From positions 1-7,886 of the forward strand of contig JAJZMO010000185.1 in the NCBI GenBank assembly GCA_021798235.1: a stretch of DNA of 7,886 nt, written 5' to 3'. The translations under genes and the position numbers were made by a program. The stretch comes from Acidobacteriota bacterium (GTDB lineage: Bacteria; Acidobacteriota; Terriglobia; Terriglobales; Acidobacteriaceae). Under the pieces are notes generated by a model. That model saw nothing but the letters and a program-made list of their open reading frames with translations, had not been told where the DNA came from and did no database searches. How positions within the stretch are numbered: the stretch's first letter is position 1; the number at the start of each line of letters is the position of its first letter. Shown here one piece after another: positions 1 to 6,035 of the stretch.

Positions 1-42
1 GCGCTTGTTGTGTTCTTTTGCGGATTCTGCCTGCGTGGTCAT
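1..42 (-). CDS. parB: ParB chromosome-partitioning protein, N-terminal fragment
   Basis: Only the first 14 codons lie in the window (MTTQAESAKEHNKR); the gene runs off the left edge. The ATG is at 42-40 on the minus strand, preceded by an AGG ribosome-binding core eight nucleotides upstream. The call rests mainly on position: it lies 95 bp downstream of parA in the same orientation, where parB almost always sits, and three parS sites lie nearby. A short hydrophilic N-terminus leading into a basic stretch fits ParB, whose conserved arginine-rich CTPase and DNA-binding regions would come later, outside the window. ParB binds parS, spreads as a CTP-dependent clamp and stimulates ParA. The fragment is too short to confirm by sequence alone. 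Confidence 0.7.
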   Translation of the reverse strand, partial: MTTQAESAKEHNKR

Positions 43-137
43 GAGCGATACCTGCGATGAAGGAAGTTTTGCAGTGATGCCGATTGGGGAATGTCAGATG
101 GGCTGTGGGGCTGGGTTGAGGGTAGCTTAAGGCGGGG

Positions 138-1001
138 CTAGGTGGAATATGGCCAGAAGCGTACGGTGTTTCTTCGGGGGGGGGCGGCAGTGTCTGCCTG
201 GGCTTGTTTTTTGCGTTCGCGGGCGGCAGGGCTTTCGATCTGGTGGCGATCGAGGAGTTCGAGGGCGAGGTCGCGATAGCTTTCCGCGCCGCGGGAGCGG
301 GGATCGTAGAGGGCGACGGGCTTGCCGTAGCTGGGGGCTTCTGCAAGGCGGACGTTGCGGGGGATGGTGGTTCGGAAGAGTTTTTCCTTGAAGAATTCGC
401 GGAGGTTTTCCGTGACCTGCTGTGCGAGGTTGGTGCGGTCGTCGTACATGGTGAGCAGCACGCCTTCGAGAGCGAGTTTCTCATTGAAGGTTTCGCGGAC
501 GCGCTCGAGGGTGTGCATGAGCTCACTGATGCCTTCGAGGGCGAAGTACTCGGCCTGCATGGGAACCAGGAGACCGTCGGAAGCGACAAGAGAATTGAGG
601 GTGAGCAGGTCGAGGGCTGGTGGGCAGTCGAGGACGATGTACTGATATTTGTCATGGACTGGCTCGATGGCTTCGCGGAGCTTGAAGGCGCGGTTGTCCT
701 GCTGGATGAGTTCGACGTTGGCTCCGATGAGGTTTTTGCTGGAGGGGACGATGGAGAGCTCGGCGATTTCGGTTGGGAGGATGGCTTCAGTGAGCGAGCA
801 GGCGCCGATGATGACGTCGTAGGTGCTTTTGCGGTCGTCGTCGCGGGGGATTCCGAGGCCGCCACTGGAGTTTGCCTGGGGATCGCAGTCGATGAGGAGA
901 GTTGGAAGGCCTTCCAAGGCGAGAGCGGAGGCTAGGTTGATGGCGGTCGTGGTTTTGCCGACTCCGCCTTTCTGGTTGACGACCGCGAGGACCTTTCCCA
1001 T
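138..1001 (-). CDS. parA: ParA/Soj chromosome-partitioning ATPase
   Basis: This is a Walker-type ATPase that works with ParB to segregate the replication-origin region, acting on the nucleoid. The 287-residue product starts almost directly with the deviant Walker A motif KGGVGKTT (residues 11-18), so it lacks an N-terminal helix-turn-helix and resembles chromosomal Soj rather than P1-type ParA. Walker A' is [10 protein letters not shown] (D38, D40), Walker B is YIVLDCPP (D125), and the family signature [15 protein letters not shown] is at 215-228. The ATG at 1001-999 has AAAGG a few bases upstream and places Walker A at its normal distance from the N-terminus. The last roughly 35 residues, after the conserved ELL helix, are polar, Ala/Lys/Arg-rich and probably disordered. 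They include a run of nine cytosines (plus-strand G at 176-184). It lies between rsmG and parB, the classic partitioning order. Confidence 0.96.
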   Translation of the reverse strand: MGKVLAVVNQKGGVGKTTTAINLASALALEGLPTLLIDCDPQANSSGGLGIPRDDDRKSTYDVIIGACSLTEAILPTEIAELSIVPSSKNLIGANVELIQQDNRAFKLREAIEPVHDKYQYIVLDCPPALDLLTLNSLVASDGLLVPMQAEYFALEGISELMHTLERVRETFNEKLALEGVLLTMYDDRTNLAQQVTENLREFFKEKLFRTTIPRNVRLAEAPSYGKPVALYDPRSRGAESYRDLALELLDRHQIESPAARERKKQAQADTAAPPRRNTVRFWPYST

Positions 1002-1094
1002 GTCGCCTTTGAGGGTATCGGCTGGGAGGGGTTTTGGGCAACGAAATCGATCTGTGGGTAACTGGGCCGTATTTGTGGAAGAAATTCCGGACCG

Positions 1095-1123
1095 ATTTTA
1101 GGGGTGGGTGCTAAATGGCACAA
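1095..1123 (-). promoter_or_regulatory. candidate sigma-70-type promoter for parA
   Basis: On the minus strand TTGTGC (1123-1118) is separated by exactly 17 bp from TAAAAT (1100-1095). The -10 element matches the consensus at five of six positions, the -35 only at the TTG core. Transcription would start near 1088 and give a leader of about 87 nt before the parA ATG. The parS sites lie upstream of this promoter, a position where bound ParB could influence it. The call is by pattern only. Confidence 0.4.
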
Positions 1124-1210
1124 AATGAGGGCGATGCGAGGTCTGGAGAATTACTACAAGAATGTTAATGGGATCGGGGTGTCGGTGGAAAACTTTTGAA
1201 AAATGGCGAT

Positions 1211-1226
1211 TGTTCCACGTGGAACG
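1211..1226. promoter_or_regulatory. parS: parS site 1 (ParB-binding palindrome)
   Basis: TGTTCCACGTGGAACG contains a perfect 14-bp palindrome. It matches the canonical parS TGTTTCACGTGAAACA except for symmetric T-to-C and A-to-G changes plus the last base; the left half is identical to the Bacillus subtilis parS TGTTCCACGTGAAACA. It sits upstream of parA, the expected place for a ParB loading site. Confidence 0.92.
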
Positions 1227-1268
1227 CTGGTTCCAATGGCGCCCGGAATTGGGGCCAGCCGCATGATT

Positions 1269-1284
1269 TGTTCCACGTGGAACG
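1269..1284. promoter_or_regulatory. parS: parS site 2 (ParB-binding palindrome)
   Basis: Identical in all 16 positions to site 1 (TGTTCCACGTGGAACG), 58 bp further on. The flanking bases differ from those of site 1, so the core is conserved by selection rather than by a recent duplication of the segment. Confidence 0.92.
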
Positions 1285-1323
1285 CTCTCAATCTTGGGTG
1301 GGCGAATGAGCTGCAGGGGTGGA

Positions 1324-1339
1324 TGTTCCACGTGGAACA
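1324..1339. promoter_or_regulatory. parS: parS site 3 (perfect 16-bp palindrome)
   Basis: TGTTCCACGTGGAACA is the only fully symmetric 16-mer of the three. It lies 55 bp from site 2 and ends five bases before the rsmG stop codon. Being perfectly symmetric, it may be the strongest ParB site of the cluster; that ranking is an inference. Confidence 0.93.
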
Positions 1340-1344
1340 CCCCT

Positions 1345-1962
1345 CTACGAGTGACCGAGAAGCAGAAGGCCGTGTTCGGAGTGGGGCAGATGGGCGGGGC
1401 GTTGCCAGGCGATGGAGGGGATGGAGGAGATCAGGGAGTCGATGAGGCGGTCAGTGGTGAAGATGAGGATTTGTCCGCCGGGAGCAACCCTTTGGACGGC
1501 GACGCGGCAGGCAGACTCCATCTGATCGACGGCGCGCAGGGTGACAGCATCGTAGAGTTCCTCGGGCGGCATGGCTTCGACGCGCTGCGACCAGATTTCG
1601 GCGTTCAGATGAAGGCGGCGGACTGCTTCGCGGAGAAATGCTGCCTTTCGGTTCTGGGATTCAGCCAAAGTGACGTGAATCTGAGGGTGCGCGAGGGCTA
1701 TAGGGATTCCGGGGAAACCGGCCCCGGAGCCGAAATCGAGGAGGGTGTGGGCGGAAGGAGCGAGGTGCCGAGCGCAGAAGAGGCTGTCGGCGAAGTGCCG
1801 GAGGACAATTTCGCTAGGCTCACGGATGGCGGTGAGGTTGGTGCGGGCATTCCATTTGAGAAGCAGCGCGAGATAGGCGGAAAGCTGTTCGGACAGGGGC
1901 GGATCAGCGGGGATTCCAGCGGATGCCAGAAGAGAGGCAATCTCTGCCGCAGAAAGGCTCAC
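1345..1962 (-). CDS. rsmG: 16S rRNA (guanine-527-N7)-methyltransferase RsmG
   Basis: RsmG (formerly GidB) uses S-adenosylmethionine to methylate N7 of G527 (E. coli numbering) in the 530 loop of 16S rRNA. Loss of this modification gives low-level streptomycin resistance in many bacteria. The 205 residues match the usual length. Visible family motifs are KWNARTNLTAI (36-46), the HFADSL segment (56-61), the SAM-binding glycine loop DFGSGAGFPGIP (76-87), ESQNRKAAFL (101-110) and the TLRAV segment (141-145). The start is GTG at 1962-1960; its first four bases overlap the TGA of the upstream hydrolase gene (GTGA), and there is no clear Shine-Dalgarno sequence, so translation is probably coupled. 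rsmG next to parAB is a widespread arrangement. The stop codon lies five bases from parS site 3. Confidence 0.96.
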   Translation of the reverse strand: MSLSAAEIASLLASAGIPADPPLSEQLSAYLALLLKWNARTNLTAIREPSEIVLRHFADSLFCARHLAPSAHTLLDFGSGAGFPGIPIALAHPQIHVTLAESQNRKAAFLREAVRRLHLNAEIWSQRVEAMPPEELYDAVTLRAVDQMESACRVAVQRVAPGGQILIFTTDRLIDSLISSIPSIAWQRPAHLPHSEHGLLLLGHS

Positions 1963-2705
1963 GGGCGGGACACCGTGTTTGGGATTGGCTGCCAGGCGCG
2001 TGCGGCATGGACGAGGGCGTCAAAGATGTTCTTGGAAAACTGGTCCTCATGAAATGTGCGCTCGGGATGCCACTGCACGCCGATGGCAAAGGGGAGGCTG
2101 CGCATCTCGGCAGCCTCCACAACGCCGTCGGCTGTGCAGGTGGCAGCGAGTTGCAGGCCGTCTCCGAGCCGCGCGACAGCCTGATGGTGGCTGCTGTTGA
2201 CGCGGGCCTCGGTGCAACCGGCGAGCTGGTGCAGACGGGAGCCAGGGGCGAGATTCACGGTGTGAAGTGGGGGGAGTTGGCCACCGATGCGCGCGTGGGC
2301 CACTTCAGAGGGCTGCTGTGTGGGGAGATCCTGGATGAGCGAACCGCCGAGCCAGACGTTCATGGACTGAAAACCGTAACAGATGCCGAGGACGGGCTTG
2401 CGGAGGTTGAATGCGTCCTGAAGGAGCAGCTCATCGGTGGCTTCACGGGCGGGGTCGGCAGGGTTGGAGCCGTTCTGCACCTCGCCGTATTTGGCGGGAT
2501 TGACATCGGCTCCGCTCCCGGGCAGAAGCACGCCCTGGCAGGTGGCCAGCGTGCGCGCAATTTGCTCGGGAGTGGCAGAAAGTGAAAGGTGAACCGGTTC
2601 ACCGCCAGCGGCTTCGACGGCGGAGGCGTATCTCGGCCAGTTGTCGCGGCTGTATGCCTCATCCAGTGCGGAGGGTTCAGGAATGGCAATGCGGGGACGG
2701 TTCAT
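1959..2705 (-). CDS. Class-I glutamine amidotransferase-like (peptidase C26) gamma-glutamyl hydrolase
   Basis: This 248-residue cytoplasmic enzyme belongs to the peptidase C26 / PuuD-like family, which hydrolyses gamma-glutamyl amide bonds, for example in gamma-glutamyl-GABA. The substrate here is unknown. The nucleophile is C109 in LGICYGFQ; the partner His and Glu are in VQWHPE (H213, E215). LLPGSGADVNPAKYGE (60-75) and NSSHHQAV (170-177) are further family signatures. A longer reading frame begins at 2777, but the ATG at 2705-2703 is preferred: it has GGAAGG seven bases upstream, begins at the first conserved strand (MNRPRIAIPEP), and avoids a 47-bp overlap with plsC. It follows plsC by 25 bp and overlaps rsmG by 4 bp. 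The folC-plsC neighbourhood could suggest hydrolysis of gamma-glutamyl tails, but nothing in the sequence shows this. Confidence 0.9.
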   Translation of the reverse strand: MNRPRIAIPEPSALDEAYSRDNWPRYASAVEAAGGEPVHLSLSATPEQIARTLATCQGVLLPGSGADVNPAKYGEVQNGSNPADPAREATDELLLQDAFNLRKPVLGICYGFQSMNVWLGGSLIQDLPTQQPSEVAHARIGGQLPPLHTVNLAPGSRLHQLAGCTEARVNSSHHQAVARLGDGLQLAATCTADGVVEAAEMRSLPFAIGVQWHPERTFHEDQFSKNIFDALVHAARAWQPIPNTVSRP

Positions 2706-2729
2706 GTTCGACCTTCCGGATGAACTGCG

Positions 2730-2735
2730 ATTATA
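2730..2735 (-). promoter_or_regulatory. possible internal -10 box for the C26-rsmG pair
   Basis: A perfect TATAAT on the minus strand overlaps the end of plsC (its last Val codon and TAA stop), 24 bp before the C26 hydrolase ATG. No recognisable -35 hexamer lies 16-18 bp upstream, so the match may be fortuitous. If active it would give the last two genes of the operon their own transcript. Confidence 0.25.
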
Positions 2736-3561
2736 CGGGGAGCGAAGGGTTGGCCAGGTCGGTCGTAAGCAGCCCATGGACTTCTTCGCAAGGACGAGGC
2801 AGGTAGGTGTGGGTGTAGTAAAGGTCAGCGATGGAGTCGGTGAGCTGCTGCGTCAAGGCATCCAGGTCCTTCATGGTGAGTCCGGTGGTGGGAATAGCTT
2901 CGCCGATGGCCAGGGTGACCGGTACGGGGTGGAGTTCACCGGCATTGATGGGGAGCAGTTCATAGGTGCCAATCAGCGCCATGGGCACGAGCGGAACCTG
3001 GGCGCGAATAGCCATGAATGCGGGGCCATTCAGGAATGAGCCGAGATGGCCGTCGCGACTGCGCCCCCCTTCAGGGAAAATGACGAGCGGCATGCCGGCC
3101 TTGAGGGTTCGGACGGCCGAGCTGAGGCTGGCGATGGAGGCGCGCGGGTTATCGACATTGACCGGAACCTGGCCTGAGCGGCGCAGATGCCAGCCGATGA
3201 AAGGCAGCTTCCAGAGATCGTGACGAGCGACGATGCGGAACTGGAAGGGCAGCGAACCGAAGAGCGCAGGCGTATCCATGTAAGACAGATGGTTGCAGGT
3301 ATAGACAGCGAGCTGGGGTTTAAGCCGCTCGGGATGCAGGATGGTGAGGCGTGCTCCGCTGACGCGGACGAGGACGCGAGCCCAACGCTGGGCAATGCGG
3401 TGTTGCCACTTGCCATCCTTCTCAAAGACGGAGGCGAGCAGCGAGAGGCTGCCGAAAACGGCAGTTGCGCCGATGATGGCCGGTGCACGCAGGCAGAAGC
3501 TGACAGCGCGTTCGTGCCAGGGAAGTGGCGAGGGTCGCGGCCCCAGAAGGTTCGAACTCAT
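2731..3561 (-). CDS. plsC: 1-acyl-sn-glycerol-3-phosphate acyltransferase (PlsC/LPLAT family)
   Basis: The protein transfers an acyl chain to lysophosphatidic acid to form phosphatidic acid, the membrane phospholipid precursor, at the inner face of the cytoplasmic membrane. Its 276 residues contain a hydrophobic N-terminal segment (about 25-46) and the four acyltransferase blocks in order: NHLSYMD (90-96, catalytic H91 and D96 of the HX4D motif), the Arg/Lys-containing RIVARHDLWKLPFIGW (109-124), FPEGGRSRDG (162-171), and VPLVPMAL (189-196). Block III has Gly where FPEGTRS has Thr, a tolerated variant. The ATG at 3561-3559 overlaps the folC stop as ATGA, indicating translational coupling; C26 follows 25 bp after the stop. 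Family membership is certain. The exact acyl acceptor is less so, because related LPLATs act on other lysolipids. Confidence 0.93.
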   Translation of the reverse strand: MSSNLLGPRPSPLPWHERAVSFCLRAPAIIGATAVFGSLSLLASVFEKDGKWQHRIAQRWARVLVRVSGARLTILHPERLKPQLAVYTCNHLSYMDTPALFGSLPFQFRIVARHDLWKLPFIGWHLRRSGQVPVNVDNPRASIASLSSAVRTLKAGMPLVIFPEGGRSRDGHLGSFLNGPAFMAIRAQVPLVPMALIGTYELLPINAGELHPVPVTLAIGEAIPTTGLTMKDLDALTQQLTDSIADLYYTHTYLPRPCEEVHGLLTTDLANPSLPV

Positions 3562-4892
3562 GCGCGCATGGCCTTCTTACGGAGTGCTCCGGCGAGATAG
3601 ACGGAGCCGGCAATCACGACGAGGCCGGTGTGCGGAGTGAGTTCGAGGGCCAGATCGAGTGCCTGTTCGGGGTGGGAGGCTTCGACTGCCTGGATCTGCG
3701 CTGCTGTGGCTGCTGCGCGGAGGTCCTCAAGAGAGACGGCACGAGGCGAGGGGACCGTGGTGAGGACAACGCGATCAAAGGCGGGAAAGAGAATCTGCGC
3801 CATTTCGCCGAGAGCCTTGTCACGGAGGCAAGAGAAGACAAGCGTCATGGATGGAGGGGGAGGATCGAAGTGCGAGAGTGCGGAACGCAGCGCCCAAGCT
3901 CCGGCGGGGTTATGGGCAACATCGATGAGGATATCGGCATGGGTATCGTGCTGGATGCGTTCCAGGCGCGCGGGCCATTGTGTTGCGCGAATGCCGCGTG
4001 CGATTTCCGCCGCTGTGATTTTGTAACTGTATTGGTTACGTAACTCAACTGCGGCCGCAATGGCGAGTGCAAGATTGCGCTGCTGGTGGCTGCCGGCGAG
4101 GGGAAGATCGACGTCGATGGATTCGTCAAGCACGTTAAGCGTGTAGTGATTGCGGGGGCCGGTGTGCGTGGGGTTGAGATAGGGGATGTAGGCGGCTGCG
4201 TTGACTCCACGGGCATTGAGCGACATTGCCACTTCACCCAGGACGTGATTTGCGGAGGGGTGCTGAGGGAGGGTGACAAGGATGCCGTTGGGGCGAAGGA
4301 TTCCGGCTTTTTCGCGCGCAATGGCGTCGATGGTAGCGCCAAGGTACTCCATGTGGTCGAGGGAAATATCAGTGATGACGGAGAGCAGCGGATCGACGAC
4401 ATTGGTGGCGTCGAGACGTCCGCCCATGCCGACTTCAAGGACGGCGACGTCAATGCGGGCCTGAGCGAAGGCGACGAAGGCAGTTGCGGTGACAGCTTCA
4501 AAAAAGCTGGGTGGAGCGGGCAGCAGTCCATTGTGCTGCAGGGTGACTGCAGCGGCTTCCACTTTGGCGAAAGCGTCAGAGAAGGGCTCGTCCGGAATCG
4601 GTTCCAGAATGCCGGACGTGTTGCTGATGCGAATGCGCTCGTTGACCTGCTCCAGATGTGGCGAGGTGTACAGGCCGGTGCGGTAGCCGGCTGCGGTGAG
4701 AATGGATGCCAGCAGTGCGGCGGTAGAGCCTTTGCCATTGGTACCGGCGATGAGGACGGATGCGAAGCGGCGCTCCGGATGGCCGAGCGCTTCACAGAGC
4801 TGCCGCATCTCCTCAAGGCGATATTTGCGGGGTGGCCCGGCAAGCTCGGAGGCGAGTGCGAAGAGCCGGTCGACCGCGCTGGCGTATGTCAT
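3558..4892 (-). CDS. folC: Bifunctional folylpolyglutamate/dihydrofolate synthase
   Basis: FolC is a cytoplasmic Mur-ligase-type enzyme. It adds glutamate to dihydropteroate and gamma-linked glutamates to tetrahydrofolates, using ATP. The 444 residues are close to the usual length of about 420-440. Visible motifs are the P-loop AGTNGKGST (49-57), TSPHL (76-80), FFEAVTATAF (130-139), LEVGMGGRLDATN (152-164), ITDISLDHMEYLG (173-185), EKAGI (194-198), GSHQQRN (267-273) and DVAHNP (324-329), with a C-terminal GSVYLAG (429-435). DVAHNP has Val where Gly is common. The ATG at 4892-4890 is the first possible start, since an in-frame TGA lies two codons upstream. There is no purine-rich ribosome-binding site before it, while a TAAAAT box ends 6 bp upstream, which hints at leaderless expression. 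It heads the folC-plsC-C26-rsmG operon. Confidence 0.96.
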   Translation of the reverse strand: MTYASAVDRLFALASELAGPPRKYRLEEMRQLCEALGHPERRFASVLIAGTNGKGSTAALLASILTAAGYRTGLYTSPHLEQVNERIRISNTSGILEPIPDEPFSDAFAKVEAAAVTLQHNGLLPAPPSFFEAVTATAFVAFAQARIDVAVLEVGMGGRLDATNVVDPLLSVITDISLDHMEYLGATIDAIAREKAGILRPNGILVTLPQHPSANHVLGEVAMSLNARGVNAAAYIPYLNPTHTGPRNHYTLNVLDESIDVDLPLAGSHQQRNLALAIAAAVELRNQYSYKITAAEIARGIRATQWPARLERIQHDTHADILIDVAHNPAGAWALRSALSHFDPPPPSMTLVFSCLRDKALGEMAQILFPAFDRVVLTTVPSPRAVSLEDLRAAATAAQIQAVEASHPEQALDLALELTPHTGLVVIAGSVYLAGALRKKAMRA

Positions 4893-4898
4893 ACGTCA

Positions 4899-4904
4899 AT
4901 TTTA
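4899..4904 (-). promoter_or_regulatory. candidate -10 box giving a leaderless folC transcript
   Basis: TAAAAT on the minus strand ends six bases before the folC ATG, so transcription would start at or within a base or two of the A of the start codon. No Shine-Dalgarno-like purine run precedes the ATG, and no convincing -35 hexamer is seen. Both observations are what a leaderless gene shows, but five-of-six matches to TATAAT also occur by chance. Confidence 0.35.
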
Positions 4905-4964
4905 GCCGGGAGGCCTTTCCAGCGAGCAGCGGGGGGATGACGAGTTGACTTTGGGGCAAAAGAA

Positions 4965-4985
4965 ACCCCGGAAGGTATCCGGGGT
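4965..4985 (-). terminator. terminator-like hairpin, minus strand
   Basis: ACCCCGGA (4965-4972) and TCCGGGGT (4978-4985) form a perfect 8-bp stem with a 5-base loop. On the minus strand the stem is followed by TTTCTTTTG, a broken T-tract that suits intrinsic termination; on the plus strand no T-run follows. It would stop transcripts entering from 5000-5270, but no annotated gene lies there in that direction. Confidence 0.5.
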
Positions 4986-5138
4986 GGGGAAAGTATTTGT
5001 GGAGTCATTTACAAAGGTAGAGACTGCGGAGCCGGAAGTCTTGAGATGTTCGATGGTTTCTTTTCTCTAACTTTGGGTGGAGAAAAGCCATTTATTGCTG
5101 GAGTTCGCGCGGAGTCGCGTGGTTTGCCGCGCGGCGGG

Positions 5139-5144
5139 TACAAT
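5139..5144 (+). promoter_or_regulatory. possible -10 box upstream of the cytochrome c gene
   Basis: TACAAT matches the -10 consensus at five of six positions in an otherwise GC-rich stretch. No good -35 hexamer lies 16-18 bp upstream. If used, the leader before the cytochrome c start would be about 125 nt. Confidence 0.3.
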
Positions 5145-5276
5145 GTGGCGGTGCTTGCCGTGGCAGCAATTTGAAGACTCCAAACTCGGCCGAAGGTTGG
5201 TAAGGCCGTCAGTGCGGTGGCGCGACAGCATTCCGTGACGCAGATGTTGATTTCCTAATGGGTAAAGGATGGAGTA

Positions 5277-5930
5277 ATGGCGAAGTCGGGTGGAGGATTC
5301 TGGAAGGGCGTTTTCTGGGTCATTTTGATTGAAGCCCTAGCTGGCGTGATTGGGGTGCTGGTGGTGCAGTTTGGCGGGTTCCCGATGGGGGCCGATGCAC
5401 ATCCGAGCCAGTTGGAAGCACAGCTTGGACACTGGACGCATGACGCGTGGGTGCAGCATCACGCGCCGAATGTGGCGGATCCGGTTCCGGTAAACGAGCA
5501 GACGCTGCTGGCTGGCGCGGCTTTGTACCAGGGCAACTGCGCGGCCTGCCACGGCGGTGAGCACTACACGAATAGCCCGCTGGGACGCGGAATTTATCCG
5601 GGAGCGCCGCAGTTCATGCGGTTTGTGGAGTACCAGCGGACACATCCAAAGTTCAAATTGCCTCACGAAACTCCGGCGCAGGAGCAGGCGCGGAATGATC
5701 ACTCGTTCTTTGTGGTCAAACACGGGATCCGTTTCACGGGCATGCCGGCGTGGAGATACAACATGACCGACACGCAGATATGGGAGGTGGTGAACTTCCT
5801 GCATCACATGGGCCACCTGCCACCGAATGTGGAGCAGGCATGGAAGCAGATGCCGATGAGCCCGATTCCGGTGCCAGTGGCTGCGCCGGCAACGCCCGCA
5901 AAAGCAGGCAAGACGATGAAGAAGAAGTAG
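5277..5930 (+). CDS. Membrane-anchored monohaem c-type cytochrome
   Basis: A 217-residue electron carrier of the class-I cytochrome c type, probably tethered to the outer face of the cytoplasmic membrane. Residues 9-33 form one hydrophobic segment (uncleaved anchor or signal). The haem site is CAACH (C88, C91 thioethers, H92 axial ligand) preceded by GAALYQGNC. The likely second axial ligand is M156 in TGMPAW, followed by the terminal helix WEVVNFLHHM. The 63 residues between H92 and M156 include a His-rich loop. The C-terminal tail (about 193-217) is Pro/Ala-rich and ends in KKK. ATG at 5277 has AAAGGA seven bases upstream. No other respiratory gene lies in the window, so its redox partners cannot be named. 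A hairpin follows the stop, suggesting a single-gene transcript. The role is inferred from the haem motif; the specific subfamily is not recognised. Confidence 0.9.
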   Translation: MAKSGGGFWKGVFWVILIEALAGVIGVLVVQFGGFPMGADAHPSQLEAQLGHWTHDAWVQHHAPNVADPVPVNEQTLLAGAALYQGNCAACHGGEHYTNSPLGRGIYPGAPQFMRFVEYQRTHPKFKLPHETPAQEQARNDHSFFVVKHGIRFTGMPAWRYNMTDTQIWEVVNFLHHMGHLPPNVEQAWKQMPMSPIPVPVAAPATPAKAGKTMKKK

Positions 5931-5945
5931 CCGCGGTTCTGTGGC

Positions 5946-5974
5946 AGCGCGCTGGTCGCGAAGGCCGGCGCGCT
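5946..5974 (+). terminator. probable terminator after the cytochrome c gene
   Basis: AGCGCGCTGG (5946-5955) pairs with CCGGCGCGCT (5965-5974) in a 10-bp, very GC-rich stem with one G-T wobble and a 9-base loop, starting 15 bases after the stop codon. The downstream TTGCGTTTG is only moderately T-rich, so termination may be partial. Confidence 0.6.
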
Positions 5975-6035
5975 TTGCGTTTGTGGTCAGCCAGCCGGTA
6001 GAGTCGAGGTGACTTCTTCGGCAAGAGGGTATTGA

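Larger units (their letters stand above)
1002..1344. other. rsmG-parA intergenic region with partition sites
   Basis: These 343 bp separate rsmG from parA and contain no credible gene. They hold three parS palindromes within 130 bp (1211-1339) next to the end of rsmG, and a candidate minus-strand promoter (1095-1123) nearer to parA. The short stretch 1148-1208 is AT-richer than its surroundings. No intrinsic terminator for rsmG is evident, so read-through from the upstream operon into parA is possible. Confidence 0.7.
4893..5276. other. Divergent intergenic region between folC and the cytochrome c gene
   Basis: These 384 bp separate two oppositely directed genes. From left to right they hold a possible folC -10 box (4899-4904), a minus-strand terminator-like hairpin (4965-4985), a 28-codon minus-strand ORF candidate (5005-5091), an AT-rich 8-bp inverted repeat (5060-5067 with 5080-5087), and a possible plus-strand -10 box (5139-5144). 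The remainder, 5145-5262, shows nothing I can name. Confidence 0.6.

Noticed and set aside
204..935. Long plus-strand open frame antisense to parA
   Set aside because: It is a mirror of the ParA codons in a GC-rich gene, with Glu/Gly/Asp/Val-biased composition, no ribosome-binding site and no recognisable motifs; parA on the other strand has all family motifs.
1053..1061. TGTGGGTAA, also at 7360-7368 (and TGTGGGGAA at 7426), resembling DnaA boxes
   Set aside because: Each differs from the TGTGNATAA form by one or more bases. They are not clustered, and no AT-rich unwinding element accompanies them; there is no case for an origin within the window.
1294..2585. Two plus-strand open frames antisense to rsmG and the C26 gene
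   Set aside because: They have low-complexity composition and overlap two well-supported minus-strand genes.
2706..2777. Upstream ATG at 2777 as start of the C26 hydrolase
   Set aside because: It would overlap plsC by 47 bp and add 24 residues outside the conserved fold, while the ATG at 2705 has a good ribosome-binding site.
4086..4940. 284-codon plus-strand frame antisense to folC
   Set aside because: No motifs, and it covers all the conserved folC blocks on the opposite strand, so it is a byproduct of codon bias.
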